64,000 nucleotides of DNA from Portunus trituberculatus (lineage: Eukaryota; Arthropoda; Malacostraca; Decapoda; Portunidae), in the NCBI RefSeq assembly GCF_017591435.1, contig NC_059289.1, positions 14,868,426 through 14,932,425 on the forward strand, given 5' to 3'. Below the pieces are notes generated by a model, which saw only the letters and a program-made list of their open reading frames with translations, had not been told where the DNA came from and made no database searches. The position numbers were made by a program, and so were the translations under genes. How positions within the stretch are numbered: the first letter of the stretch is position 1; every line of letters starts with the position of its first letter. This document shows, piece after piece, positions 23,310 to 39,052 of this stretch.

Positions 23310-24029
23310 GATGACCTGTCCTGGTAAAGTCTAAGGGTCCGGCAGGAGGGAGGGCAAGGGAACGTCGTGTTGACAGTCACAGGTAATAACACTTAAGAAC
23401 AGGTTGGGGAAATGTACACGACTCTCCAAGCATTGTGGCCACAGGTTCCAGATTAACAGCGTAACATAACTGGCAGAGTAATTTGCAATATTTAACACTG
23501 GACAGCTAAGTTGTTCCTTGTATCCGATATTGGGAGCAAATCAAGTAAACATTAACTCTGAAAAAGTTCCGGAATTTAAGACGAATATCAAAATGCTTTA
23601 AACCTAAATTTGTTCGCAGTTCGATACGCGTTCAGGGAAATTTCTGCCTTTTCAGTTTTACACATGTTTGATTTGTTCTAATAAACCTTTTCTGCTTGTG
23701 TGGTGTGAGTTAATTTTTGAAAACCTCGCATCCGCCGTGTTTGCCTCCCCGGGTCCTGCTGTCGATTATCAAAACATGGATTTTCTATTATAAGAAATGT
23801 GTGCGCGGGACCTTAATTTTCCGTCATCCATCCTGATTTAGGCTTGGACTACCACTAATTCCTCTCGCCCCATACAGCCCTTCCCTTCCCTCCCTTGCCC
23901 TTCCCTCCCCTGCCCTTCTCATCCCTCCCCTGCCCTTCCCTTCCTTCCCCTTCCTTTCCCTCCCTTCCCATCCCTTACTTCTTTACTTGCCTCTCCTGAC
24001 TCATTCCATCTGCTTCTCTCCCTACCTAA

Positions 24030-24033
<4 letters not shown>
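23310..24033. other. unique sequence with a (CCCTTCC)n pyrimidine patch
   Basis: 23310-23870 is unremarkable. 23876-23975 is made of degenerate CCCTTCCCTCC-type units. No gene seen. Confidence 0.5.

Positions 24034-24108
<75 letters not shown>
24034..24108. repeat. (CT)37 microsatellite
   Basis: Perfect CT run. Confidence 0.97.
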
Positions 24109-24111
<3 letters not shown>

Positions 24112-24460
24112 ATTTATTATATATTTTTCTTTCCATCACTCCTTCATTTCTATTTTTTTGTTCCTTTGTTACTAAATAAGCCCTCCTATTAGCTAGAAAA
24201 CATTGGCATTTTATCAAATTCTCACTTCGTTGTATAGAAAAGATTACTAAAAAAAGTTCTGGAATGTTATATGAAGAAGACTAAAACTGGATTGATATCA
24301 CAGAGTTATTCGATTTTTTTTTTTCATTTTATTTGTTTCTCTTAATGTCAACTGGCGGGTGAATATTTATTTAAACACAGACGTGAAAAGTAAAAAGGAG
24401 TGACATTTGTTTCACTCTTGATTAGTTTTTCATGTTTTTTATAATCTTGAGAATTTTTTT

Positions 24461-24461
<1 letters not shown>

Positions 24462-24533
<72 letters not shown>

Positions 24534-24536
24534 TAA
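24462..24536. repeat. (AAT)24 microsatellite
   Basis: Perfect AAT run ending in one GAT variant. Confidence 0.97.
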
Positions 24537-25803
<1,267 letters not shown>

Positions 25804-25850
<47 letters not shown>

Positions 25851-26282
25851 TGACTGACTGACTGCCTTGGTGATGAATGGAAGGAAGGATAATTGACTTC
25901 CTGACAAACTGGCTGGCTGTTTAGCTGACTTGCTATTTGGGTAACTGGCTGCTTTTTGACTGATTGACTGGCTGTTTTGCTGACTGGCTGGTTGTTTGGT
26001 TGGCCAACTGTTTGACTGTTGACTGGCTGTTTTCATGGCTGTATGTTTTTGTGACTTTTGTTAGCTGGCTGTTCGGGTGGCTGGCTGTTTTGACTGATTC
26101 TCTGTGGCTGACTTGGTGTATCGCTGGCTGGCTGTTTGGCTGACTGGCTGTTTTGACTGATTCTATGTGGCTGACTTGGTGTATCGCTGGCTGGCTGTTT
26201 GGCTGGCTGGCTGTTTTGCTCATTGACTGTTTTGCTGACTGGCTGTTCTTCTGACTGGCTGCTTAATGAACTGGCTGCTCGA
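25804..26282. repeat. (GGCT)n/(GACT)n array grading into a 63-bp minisatellite
   Basis: A perfect GGCT/GACT core (25804-25864) is followed by degenerate TGGCTGTTTTGACTG-type units. Two near-identical 63-bp units lie at 26083-26145 and 26146-26208, and a third begins at 26209. On the minus strand the units read as 21-residue Ser/Gln/Pro/Ala-rich repeats (motif KQPASDTPSQP). Three overlapping minus frames of 89, 96 and 92 codons result, but nothing suggests they are genes. Confidence 0.88.
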
Positions 26283-26850
26283 AGGATGCATTTAATTATT
26301 TCACGGACCACTTAACAGGTAAGAGAACAAGTGCATTATTTTTACATGGAACTCTCCTTTTTTTTTTTTTTTTCTTTTATTAATCAAAACGTCGAGGAAT
26401 TAAAAAGGTAAAATATAATCTTCACAAGTGAATTCTCGAATCGGAAAGCTAAAGTTTACGAGCGAAATTATTATTGCAAATTTGGAACACCGAATTAAAT
26501 CCCAATTATGCAAATGAAGGCCTGGCTGTCAGGACGCGAAAAAAAAATACATATTATACATTTTGAAATTCTTCCTCGTAAATCACTAATTTTACAACCC
26601 TGCAGAGTCGCTCACACAACGGACTGAAAAAAAAAATGTATATAATGGATACAACTGTGCGAGTATATATGGATTTTCCCGTCACGCCGCGATGGGTAGA
26701 AAGGGAAGGGGTGCAGATAAAGGGAGGGAGGAAGGGAGGGTTTGAGGGAAGAAGGGGGGAAAGGGAAAGAAAAAGGACTATGAGGAGGAAAGGAATCGAA
26801 AATGAATGGTGCGTAATGGAAAAGAATCAGTGTTGTTCTTTATTGCCCCG

Positions 26851-26852
<2 letters not shown>
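26283..26852. other. unique sequence with a POU-octamer site
   Basis: 26440-26540 has GAATTAAAT, CCCAATTATG and ATGCAAAT (26508-26515) close together, a regulatory-type composition. 26695-26790 is G/A-rich. No gene seen. Confidence 0.4.
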
Positions 26853-26934
<82 letters not shown>

Positions 26935-26986
26935 TGTGTGTGTGTGTGTCTGTCTGTTTGTTTCTATGTGCGTGTGAGTGTACGTA

Positions 26987-27085
<99 letters not shown>

Positions 27086-27125
27086 TCCATTTGTCTGTAA
27101 GTGTAGTACGTACCGTGTGGTGTGT

Positions 27126-27197
<72 letters not shown>
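26853..27197. repeat. three (TG)n arrays joined by a duplicated spacer
   Basis: The arrays are 26853-26933, 26989-27083 and 27128-27197. The two spacers both end in the same GTACGTACCGTGTG stretch, preceded by related TTTGT(T/C)TNT...AAGTGTA or GAGTGTA sequence. This implies duplication of an array-plus-spacer unit. Confidence 0.93.
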
Positions 27198-27202
<5 letters not shown>

Positions 27203-27837
27203 CGTGTTAAGCAGATAATCCATAGCCATTACGTGATAAAGTGAACACCTGTCCAAGCCTCCTTCGCGTCCATCACCTCGCTTGTCTGCCTTCTTTTTAA
27301 CCTTCTTTTCCTAAACATTTTTCGTCCTCTCCCTTTCCCGCCATTACAGAGCACTCCTCACAAATATGCTTTTATCCTCCTTTATTCTCTATTATGTACT
27401 CCTTTCTGTATTTTTCTTATTTTCTTGCCTTTTTTCTGTTTTCTTTTTTCTCCGTTTTTTTTTTTATTAATCGTCTTATTCTTCTATTTTCTTTTTATCA
27501 AATATTGTGCTTTTATCTTCGTTCATTTATTGTAACTATTTGTACTTGCTTATTTTCTTTCGTTTATTCCTTATTTGCTCTTTTTCTAACGTTCTCTCTC
27601 CTTGTTTTTTGGTGTTCTATTTTCCTTTATCTATTTCCTGTTACTGTTATCTGTATCTTGCTTTATTCCCACTTTCTTCTTCATATTTTCATTGCATTAC
27701 CTTATTTATCTCGTTCGCAAACATCCTTCCGTTGCTTTTTTTAGTTATTGTAATTCGCTTTTTGTTTCCAAGTTTTTATTGTAAGACTAAAATATTTACA
27801 GGACTTTTTCTTACACGTAATCATAATGTTTTTCATC
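27198..27837. other. T-rich unique sequence, no gene seen
   Basis: Strong T bias keeps Phe/Leu/Tyr-rich frames open (up to 183 codons with the following repeat). They look like composition artefacts. Confidence 0.5.
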
Positions 27838-28030
27838 GTCCTTCCTTCTTCTTGTCTTCCTCCTCGTTCTCTTCCTCGTCTTCGTCATCCTCTTCCTCCT
27901 CCTTGTTATCCTCTCCTTCTTCCTCCTCGTCATCCTCCTCCTCCTCCTCCTCCTCCTCCTCCTCCTCGTCCTTGTTATCCTCTCCTTCCTCCTCTTCCTC
28001 CTCCTTCTCCTCGTTCTTCCTGCGCCTCCT
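27838..28030. repeat. (TCC)n polypyrimidine tract with internal duplication
   Basis: CCTTGTTATCCTCTCCTTC appears on both sides of a pure TCC core (27932-27968). Confidence 0.9.
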
Positions 28031-28210
28031 TGTCGGGCCAATGAGTAACTTTCCATAATTTTTTGTCCTCCCACGGAACCGAAAAGTTTTGGGATGTAAT
28101 TATTTCAACATGAAGGTATTTACACTGTCATCACAATTTCTTCTCCTGCCAGGGAAACCGGAGAGGAAAACAGAGCGAGTGTTGGTCTATCTACTCGAAA
28201 ATAGATTTGT

Positions 28211-29001
<791 letters not shown>

Positions 29002-29038
<37 letters not shown>
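29002..29038. repeat. (GA)18 microsatellite
   Basis: Perfect GA run. Confidence 0.96.
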
Positions 29039-29043
<5 letters not shown>

Positions 29044-29355
29044 ATGGTTACGTACCCAAACACAAGTAATACTCAAGTTTTTCTCCAGTGCACTCGTTAT
29101 GTTTGCTTAGTTTCTCGTCCACTTGTAAACATAAGCCACACGAACGCTTGGACACACACTAACTTGAAGGTGTGTTGGATTTAATGTGATGTGAGGCAAA
29201 GTTCAGGCCACACCTCGCCTCACTCTCGTGTACAATTGATTACACGTGAGGTTTTACTAAGAACTGAAGGCGAAATGTACACAAATATCCATAATCTTGT
29301 GAACATTTTTTTTCTAATATTTGGATTGCAACTAAGTATAATGATATTTACCTTA

Positions 29356-29525
<170 letters not shown>

Positions 29526-29745
29526 ATAAAGTTCGTGCATGACTGTTTTTATGAGTCGTAGAAAAACGGAAATAAAAACAAAAAAGAGTAGCGATCATGA
29601 GGTACTTTTTTTATTAACGTTATTATGAGTCAGAACGCATTTAGTAGCGTGCTTTACGGCTGGCCTCATTAATAAGGGAGGGAGGAAAAAAGAGTTAATT
29701 CCCTCGTGACTCCTTGTAATAAATTGGGAAGCGATGCGGGAAAGG

Positions 29746-29750
<5 letters not shown>

Positions 29751-29815
<65 letters not shown>
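29751..29815. repeat. (TG)32 microsatellite
   Basis: Perfect TG run. Confidence 0.97.
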
Positions 29816-29816
<1 letters not shown>

Positions 29817-29966
29817 GGTGAGGGTGAAGGGGGAGGGGAGGGGATAACCGGAAGCATGCGAGTGCGAGTTTGTTCAAGACTTTCAAAATTACACGACAGT
29901 ACGACTTGCCTAGTACTCCCTCGTGTCGTCTTGGTCTTCGTCACTGTCGTCGTTTTCATTATTATT

Positions 29967-29970
<4 letters not shown>

Positions 29971-30054
<84 letters not shown>
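29971..30054. repeat. (TC)42 microsatellite
   Basis: Perfect TC run, 70 bp before a long CA array. Confidence 0.97.
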
Positions 30055-30058
<4 letters not shown>

Positions 30059-30119
30059 CCTCGTTATATGGAGACGCACATCTTATTTTTCTACTGATAT
30101 TGTTCCTTGCACTTTATTT

Positions 30120-30275
<156 letters not shown>

Positions 30276-31254
30276 CAAAACGACCCCTTCTTCCCTTACC
30301 CAATCCTTCCTTTCTTTCCTCCCTTCCATTCCCTCCTTCCTCTTTCTCTCTCATCGCTCTAAGACGAACAAACCCACAAACTACTGCTCCTCCTCCTGCT
30401 GCTGCTGTTTCGTCTACTCGTATGATCCCGGGAGCAAGGAATCGTCGTCCTGTAATTGAACTGAACGACCAATTACAAATTACAAAGGCATATTGTTCTG
30501 CCTGCCAAGCCCTGTCGTCGCCGGCCCGCCTCCCCGTCACAATGTAAGGATATGTCACTGTTCCGGACGTCGACTGTGATCTCTGTTCTCTCTGTTCGCG
30601 GCCCCCACTGAGAGTTACCGCCGTGAGTTTTCCCCGCCATTACGGTAATTTGGTTTCGGTGGCGGGGACTTTGGCGGGACTCTCAGCTAGGAAGACTCTA
30701 GTGTGGATGTGTGAAGGTGAAGGAGAGTCTTCCGTGCCGCCTCTGCTCTATACTGGTTCCTTCTCCGGCAGTGGTGGTGCGTGTTTTGGGTTTCGTTTGG
30801 GTGATGTTTTGGTTTGTAGTGGCACGTGTTTCAGATTTCGAGATGGTGTGTTGGGGAGGGGGGGGTGGAGTAGTAGGAATAATTTACGCAATTTAACTAC
30901 GTGTTCTCCACAGATTTCTTTGGAACCATATCAATTTAAAACTTTGCATAAACTAGATGTAATGAAATCGTGAAAAAAAAAAAACAAATAATAACCTTGA
31001 TTTTCTAAAGTTTAACCGTTCAACTTCTCTATTTTCCATCTGTGTAGCTGAATACAAAGGATACAAGGCTCCTACTTCCACTTTCATAAGGCAAAATAAG
31101 TCACAGTAGAGGGAAGAGGAAGGTAAATCAGGCGGCGCTGGAATCGAACGTAAGGAAATCGTCGTAAAATAAGGAGAGTTCTGGTGATTAACATTGAAGC
31201 TTGCGAAACTCACCTCGTTATCCTGCTATTACTGGAGACGGTGCTCGGAATATA

Positions 31255-31259
<5 letters not shown>
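30276..31259. other. unique sequence, no gene recognised
   Basis: 30560-30900 is GC/T-rich with overlapping plus frames (116 and 61 codons) and no recognisable motif. The remainder is AT-rich. Confidence 0.45.
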
Positions 31260-31337
<78 letters not shown>

Positions 31338-31364
31338 CTAACTATTCTCTCTCTCTCTCTCTCT
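31260..31364. repeat. (GA)38 then (CT)9 inverted microsatellites
   Basis: GA at 31260-31335, an 11-bp spacer, then CT at 31346-31364. The two can pair as a hairpin. Confidence 0.96.
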
Positions 31365-31588
31365 AGTTCTTTCTCCTTCTCAATATATATTAATGTGGAG
31401 TAACTTTATAAAGCATAATTCCCTTTGCGTATAATAATAAAGCTTCATAATGAGAATAATGATAAGCTTGTTTTATTTATCTTTTTTCAGTCAGTAGAGG
31501 ATAAAGTCTGTGTATTGATATGGGAGAAAAAACTAACGAGAAAATGACAAGAAGTGGAGAGAGAGAAAGTTTACGTATGTGTATCCTA

Positions 31589-31592
<4 letters not shown>

Positions 31593-31639
<47 letters not shown>
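31593..31639. repeat. (TC)23 microsatellite
   Basis: Perfect TC run. 31640-32050 after it is unique with a G/A-rich patch at 31760-31830. Confidence 0.96.
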
Positions 31640-31641
<2 letters not shown>

Positions 31642-32058
31642 AACATAAATATTATTACTCCTGCCGTTTTTTGAATTTCAGTCCGCTGTCCATGTTTTCA
31701 GTCAACACATTGTCGACTCGAACAAATGATTCCCAATTTGTATTCAGATGTGATTTGCGACTGGGAGAAAAGAAAAGTGGAGAGAAAAAAAAGACAGAGA
31801 GAGAAAGCTAGAGAAAAAGAGAGAGAGAGGCAGAAAATAAATAATTGTAAAGAGGCTCGTCTGTTGTCCACGCTCTCGTAATTACCGTGGGCGGCGGGGC
31901 AGACAGGGAGGGATCTAAAGGGCATGTGAACTAACATTTAGGTGCTCCTGACTTAATCTAAATATCGCGTCTCGCACGAGCACGAGGACGCTGAGTGACG
32001 GACAGCAGGGCCGCCGGGGGAGTGGTGCTGATTCAGTGGATATGAGAGAAAGAGAGAT

Positions 32059-32061
<3 letters not shown>

Positions 32062-32141
<80 letters not shown>

Positions 32142-32155
32142 GGGAGTGTTCTTAG

Positions 32156-32214
<59 letters not shown>

Positions 32215-32255
32215 ACTTAGAAAATTATTTTGATAACTTACGAGGAGAATAAGAC

Positions 32256-32315
<60 letters not shown>
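32062..32315. repeat. (GA)38, (TG)27 and (GA)28 microsatellite cluster
   Basis: Three perfect arrays at 32062-32137, 32157-32211 and 32259-32315, with short unique spacers. Confidence 0.97.
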
Positions 32316-32317
<2 letters not shown>

Positions 32318-32992
32318 AATGAATGATTAACCACTGTATTAAAATGTAAAACCATCCAATTCCAAGATATTTGTTGTAATTAATAAAATAAATAATTCAC
32401 TTGGAGGGGAAACTAAATCATGTTCACCAGATGGAGGGGTTTCTTCGTTAGGCTTATCTTGCTTAGAGGAATTGGATCTTTTATTCACGGTAATTACAAA
32501 AAAAAAAAGGTGCTGTCACTTTTTCATAAGGAATAAACACCTAACAAAAAAGTGAATGTTTTTTATTTATTTTTTTTTTAATATGAGGTTAAGAAAAGAA
32601 CAATTAATATTCCCTATATAGTATTTTGTTTCATAGTGAGAATAGAATCATGTTACCTGTCCATCACCTGCCCTTTAGATGACCTGGACAGGATGTTTTC
32701 TTTCTACCTGCAGTACCTCCATTCTTTAACCCGAGGCGATAATGTGTTGAAGAGAGTGTAGAGGGCATAATGTTTACTAATTTTTCCCCATTTTGTATTC
32801 ATCCTAAGCTTAACAAAGAGCGACTTCTCCAGTAACAATTGTGTGCTTTGCTTTCGTTTGTGTGTGTATGGAGGGAAAGTGACGAGGATCTATTTATATG
32901 TGTAACTTCCTTTTCACTTAAGTCTTCAAAGTTTACGTTATTAATCCTTTCAAAGTGTTTCTATTTACTTTTTTTTTTTAGTGTACATGCTG

Positions 32993-32995
<3 letters not shown>
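32316..32995. other. AT-rich unique sequence, no gene seen
   Basis: Several A and T homopolymer runs (32505, 32565, 32970). No frame or RNA signature is supportable. Confidence 0.55.

Positions 32996-33053
<58 letters not shown>
32996..33053. repeat. (CT)29 microsatellite
   Basis: Perfect CT run. Confidence 0.97.
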
Positions 33054-33056
<3 letters not shown>

Positions 33057-33609
33057 CATTTGTCTTCCTTTGTTTATGTCTGTACTTTTCTCCACCACTC
33101 AAACTCCTTATCATTTAGTTTAGTGTTCCTGTTTATATTTATTTCCTTCCGCCATCCACCCACACACGTTCACCTTTACGTAAGTACTATTACTTACATA
33201 TTTTTTTATATTTCCTTTCACCTTTTAAACTCATCACATACATACGCACCCACAGCTGTGTCCCTATTTATATTTTCCTGCACCATCCACCCCACACACT
33301 CGTCGCCGTGGGATGGAGCAGCGTGGTGGGCGTTTTTATTAATGATTCAAGGGAAAAAATTACGCTTCAAAGGGCGCGCTGGGTGGACCGTGAAAAGGCC
33401 GGGGATCTGAGAGAGGGAGCGGCGCGCCTAGGGGTCACTGGCGCCCCTCTCATGGCGGACAACAATGGCACGGGGTAGTTGCCTCTCGCAGTTTGCAATC
33501 AGAGTCATTGCATTCATTATTTCAAATTGGCGGATGTCGAGTGGGGAGGGGCGGACAAAGATGGCGCTCTCCAGTCTTCAATGGCGAATTTTAGATAGAA
33601 AAGAGTAGA

Positions 33610-33610
<1 letters not shown>
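33054..33610. other. unique sequence with repeated ATGGCG motifs
   Basis: ATGGCG occurs at 33452-33457, 33561-33566 and 33581-33586, and ACAATGG lies near 33462. The 5' half is AT/C-rich. No gene seen. Confidence 0.4.

Positions 33611-33611
<1 letters not shown>

Positions 33612-33660
<49 letters not shown>
33612..33660. repeat. (GA)24 microsatellite
   Basis: Perfect GA run. Confidence 0.97.
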
Positions 33661-33662
<2 letters not shown>

Positions 33663-33750
33663 CTGGACGTCGTAACCTTAATGTCGTTTGCATGATTTGG
33701 AAGTGCGTTTAAGTATGTATGCATGAATGACATATGGCTAGCACTGCCTT

Positions 33751-33752
<2 letters not shown>

Positions 33753-33835
<83 letters not shown>
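33753..33835. repeat. (CA)41 microsatellite
   Basis: Perfect CA run. Confidence 0.97.
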
Positions 33836-33838
<3 letters not shown>

Positions 33839-33984
33839 ACGAGTAAGCAAAAGTGCATACCAGCATCAAAAATATCTATTCACATCGAGGCATATTTCAC
33901 CTGTCCTTTAATTTGTCACCTGCGAACACCTGTGTCGCCTATTACTTACCTGTTCAATGCAAATCTATTACATACCTAGATAAT

Positions 33985-33987
<3 letters not shown>

Positions 33988-34033
<46 letters not shown>
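33988..34033. repeat. (GA)23 microsatellite
   Basis: Perfect GA run. 34034-34557 after it is unique with a C/T-rich patch at 34280-34350 and no gene. Confidence 0.96.
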
Positions 34034-34036
<3 letters not shown>

Positions 34037-34555
34037 CCTGATTACAAAGGCTGAAATGACCCCCTCCGTCTCGTCCTCCTGCTCCTTACTGTAACTCGCC
34101 GTGCAGAAAATGGGACGAGGGTTGGACGGAGCAAATGTGATCCTCCATAGACACAAAGCAAGAAGTATCAGGGGAGGGAACACTACTCTAATTACGTCCC
34201 AGACACACCAAAAGAAAACGGGCTGACGAGACTCGCATGGCGTAGCTCTCTGGATGATTTTCTCTTATGTAATTACAAGTCTTTCCTCTCCTTCCTTTCT
34301 CCTCCTCCTCCTCCTCTTCCTCCTCTACTCTCTTTTTTCTCCCGGTCTCTATCTTCTCGAGGGGGAAAAAGGAAAAGGGTGAAGGAGGGAAAGAAGGAGG
34401 CATGACCGTGATCCAATTTGTCTTATGTATTTGTATATCTCGGATGTGTAACACGGATATAATTATGGGCCCAGAAAATGGTGATATTGTAGAGATTCAC
34501 AGGGGCGTGCTTCCCTGTGTGAGGTTAGGCGTGTGTGAAGGGCTTAAGGGACGTA

Positions 34556-34557
<2 letters not shown>

Positions 34558-34586
<29 letters not shown>
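34558..34586. repeat. (CA)14 microsatellite
   Basis: Perfect CA run. Confidence 0.94.
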
Positions 34587-34592
<6 letters not shown>

Positions 34593-34816
34593 CTGGCAGG
34601 GACTAGTTCGTATAAGGAGTATAAAGCGATAATATTTAGTGATGCGAATGCTAAACTTATGCATCTATCCATCAAGCACAGCAATGATCGAATATGTCAA
34701 GGTGACTTACAGCTCCATGAATGAGTGGCATCAGTAACACGCGAGTCATTTGAGGGTCGTTTGTCTCACTGTGTAAAATCACTTTAATATTCATCGCACT
34801 CACGAAATGGCAAGTG

Positions 34817-34817
<1 letters not shown>

Positions 34818-34878
<61 letters not shown>
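34818..34878. repeat. (TC)30 microsatellite
   Basis: Perfect TC run. Confidence 0.97.
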
Positions 34879-34880
<2 letters not shown>

Positions 34881-36085
34881 GCATATTCATCTCCCGAAAG
34901 GACGTCAGGGTGATAAGGATCGGGTCAGTGTGAGTCTCATGAATATTCCTGACGAAGTGAAGCGGGAAAGTCGAACTCAAGTGGTGCCTCTGAACTTGCC
35001 TCACGCTCCGGGTCCTCACGATGATCGCCGCTGCTTTGCTAAGATGGGAATAATTTGTCTGCGAGTGGCCGGAGCAGAGGGAGGGATTAATGTCCTCGTG
35101 CCCCGGGTGGTAAATCAGACAGACAGGGTCGAGGCGGCGGGCGGCGGGTGTGTGACGGCTGCTCGTGAGGCTTCTGACGGAGGGGTCTTAATCACGGCGC
35201 GGCGCAGAGGCTAGCGTGACGAGAGATTAATGCTGCGAGTATGTCTCAGTTAAAGTACCGTCGTGTTGGTGTTGCTTGTGGTGTTGCTGTTCCGAGTGGC
35301 TGCATGAGACGCCTAGCCTTTAATTTCTGGTTCTACTAAGTGTAATGTTAAGGTGGAAACCGATGTGGTGGTGGTGGTCGAAGGGCGGGTCGGGGAAGGT
35401 GAAGCCTTGACTGTCTGCGTCGACTATGGATAATGGTAAGGTGTAAAGTACAAGTATATCAAGGAGTCGAAGGAAAAAAGAAGGTGGCTAGACGTGATAG
35501 AAGCAGGGTAATAGCATAGCATTAATAGCATGTGTGATTGGATCGCGTTGGTATAGACTTGAATCCCCACCACCAGCCGCCGCCAGCCTGTGATTAGGAG
35601 CAGCGTGATTCTCGGGTTCTCGCATGGCACGTGGACTGGAAGGGTGACATTCACTACGTCATTTCCAGGTTTAATTAAAGCATGGAGGTTCGTTGGTGTT
35701 TCTTATTTTGTGTTTTTTGTGGCGAGGCAAGACCATGAGGTGGAAAAAGAAAGTAGTTGTAATAACAGGAGCAACAGTAGCAACAACAGCAGCACTAGTG
35801 GCAGGAAGTGTAAGTATAGTTCTTATTATATTACAGTGGAAATGGTCCCAGTGTCGCTAATTAGATAAGAGGAAGCCCAATAAAGTGCCCCTGATTATAG
35901 TAATGCACAGCCGCGGAAATGGAAACCGGAAAAGTGTCTCGTAATTTAAAGGTGCGTCGTGACAGACCTGGTGGAGCTGCTGCTGCTGCTGGTGGTGGCG
36001 GTGGAGGCGGTGGTGGAATTTGTGGTGCTTGTGGTTGAGATGATAGTAGCATGATTGGTGATGGTGGTTAGATTAGTGAAGTAGT
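34879..36085. other. unique sequence, no gene recognised
   Basis: 34890-35220 is GC-balanced and open on the plus strand (frame to 35214) but shows no known motif. 35980-36070 is GGT-rich and leads into the TAG array. Confidence 0.45.
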
Positions 36086-36109
36086 ATGGTGCAATATACG
36101 TTAACAATG

Positions 36110-36110
36110 A

Positions 36111-36165
<55 letters not shown>

Positions 36166-36207
36166 AGTAGTAGTGGTGGTGGTGGTAGTAGTAGTAGTGG
36201 TGGTAGC

Positions 36208-36305
<98 letters not shown>

Positions 36306-36372
36306 CAGTAGTAGTAGTAGTAGTAGTAGTAGTAATAGTAGTAACAGTAGTAGTAGTAATAATAGTAGTAAT
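36110..36372. repeat. (TAG)n/(TGG)n triplet array
   Basis: About 260 bp of TAG triplets with blocks of TGG and single CAG, AAT and AAC variants. The long Val and Leu frames are artefacts. 36373-36640 is degenerate AAT/CAA/AGC-rich sequence, apparently an eroded extension. Confidence 0.96.
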
Positions 36373-36894
36373 TGTTTTATAATGTTAGCAACAAATACAA
36401 AATTATAACAGCCTTTGCAGCAATAGCACTGATAAAGATACGTACAATACATACTAGAGAGAGTGGTTGTAGTCACAGCACTAGGAGTAATAATAGCAAT
36501 AGCAACAAAGAAATCACACTACCAGCACCAATAACACCAATAAAAGCACCTGAAAGCAGCACCACAGGTAACAACACAGGTGGTAACAGCGGCAACAGAG
36601 GCTTTAGTAATAATAAAGCGTAAAAATCAGCAGTAAAAGTAGCATGATCAGAAATACGATAATGATAGCATAGTAGAATGTATTGCAGCCAACATATTCA
36701 TACCTCACTGTTATTGATGCAATTACTTAAGACCCTCTGTCGATTCGGTGAAAAGCAGTAAGGTTAAGAGTTAGAGCCAAGATTAAAAACGCCAGTATGC
36801 ATAAACTACATAGTGAGCTTCTCTTTCTGTACTCTGAAGGGAATACTGACTGGCAGGGGAACTTCTTTATTACGAGGGGAATCAAAGCAAGGGC

Positions 36895-36906
36895 GGTGTG
36901 TGTGTG

Positions 36907-36948
<42 letters not shown>

Positions 36949-36957
36949 TGTGTGTGT
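36895..36957. repeat. (TG)n-(TC)12-(TG)13 sandwich microsatellite
   Basis: TG to 36907, TC at 36908-36931, TG at 36932-36957, with no spacers. Confidence 0.96.
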
Positions 36958-37014
36958 TTTAATGCACGTACATTACTACATTACTGTTCTGTCATGCATT
37001 GTGATTGATAGGTG

Positions 37015-37169
<155 letters not shown>

Positions 37170-37255
37170 GTACAGAACCATCTTTTTTATGCATTATTTT
37201 TAACAGTTTTATAGATTTATTATATTACTTTCTTTTACCTTATTCTGGAGCCTCT

Positions 37256-37261
<6 letters not shown>

Positions 37262-37312
<51 letters not shown>
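37262..37312. repeat. (CT)25 microsatellite
   Basis: Perfect CT run, 95 bp after the GA array and able to pair with it. Confidence 0.96.
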
Positions 37313-38261
<949 letters not shown>

Positions 38262-38289
38262 ACTTTTGTGTTTTAGATACTTAATAAAC

Positions 38290-38968
<679 letters not shown>

Positions 38969-39051
<83 letters not shown>
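38969..39051. repeat. (TG)41 microsatellite
   Basis: Perfect TG run. Confidence 0.97.

Positions 39052-39052
<1 letters not shown>

Noticed and set aside
26853..27197. Repeat-spacer-repeat layout resembling a CRISPR array
   Set aside because: The repeats are plain TG dinucleotides of unequal length, the spacers are related to each other, and the genome is eukaryotic.
31138..31160. B-box-like sequence (reverse complement CGTTCGATTCC)
   Set aside because: No A-box lies at the right distance and no tRNA stems can form.
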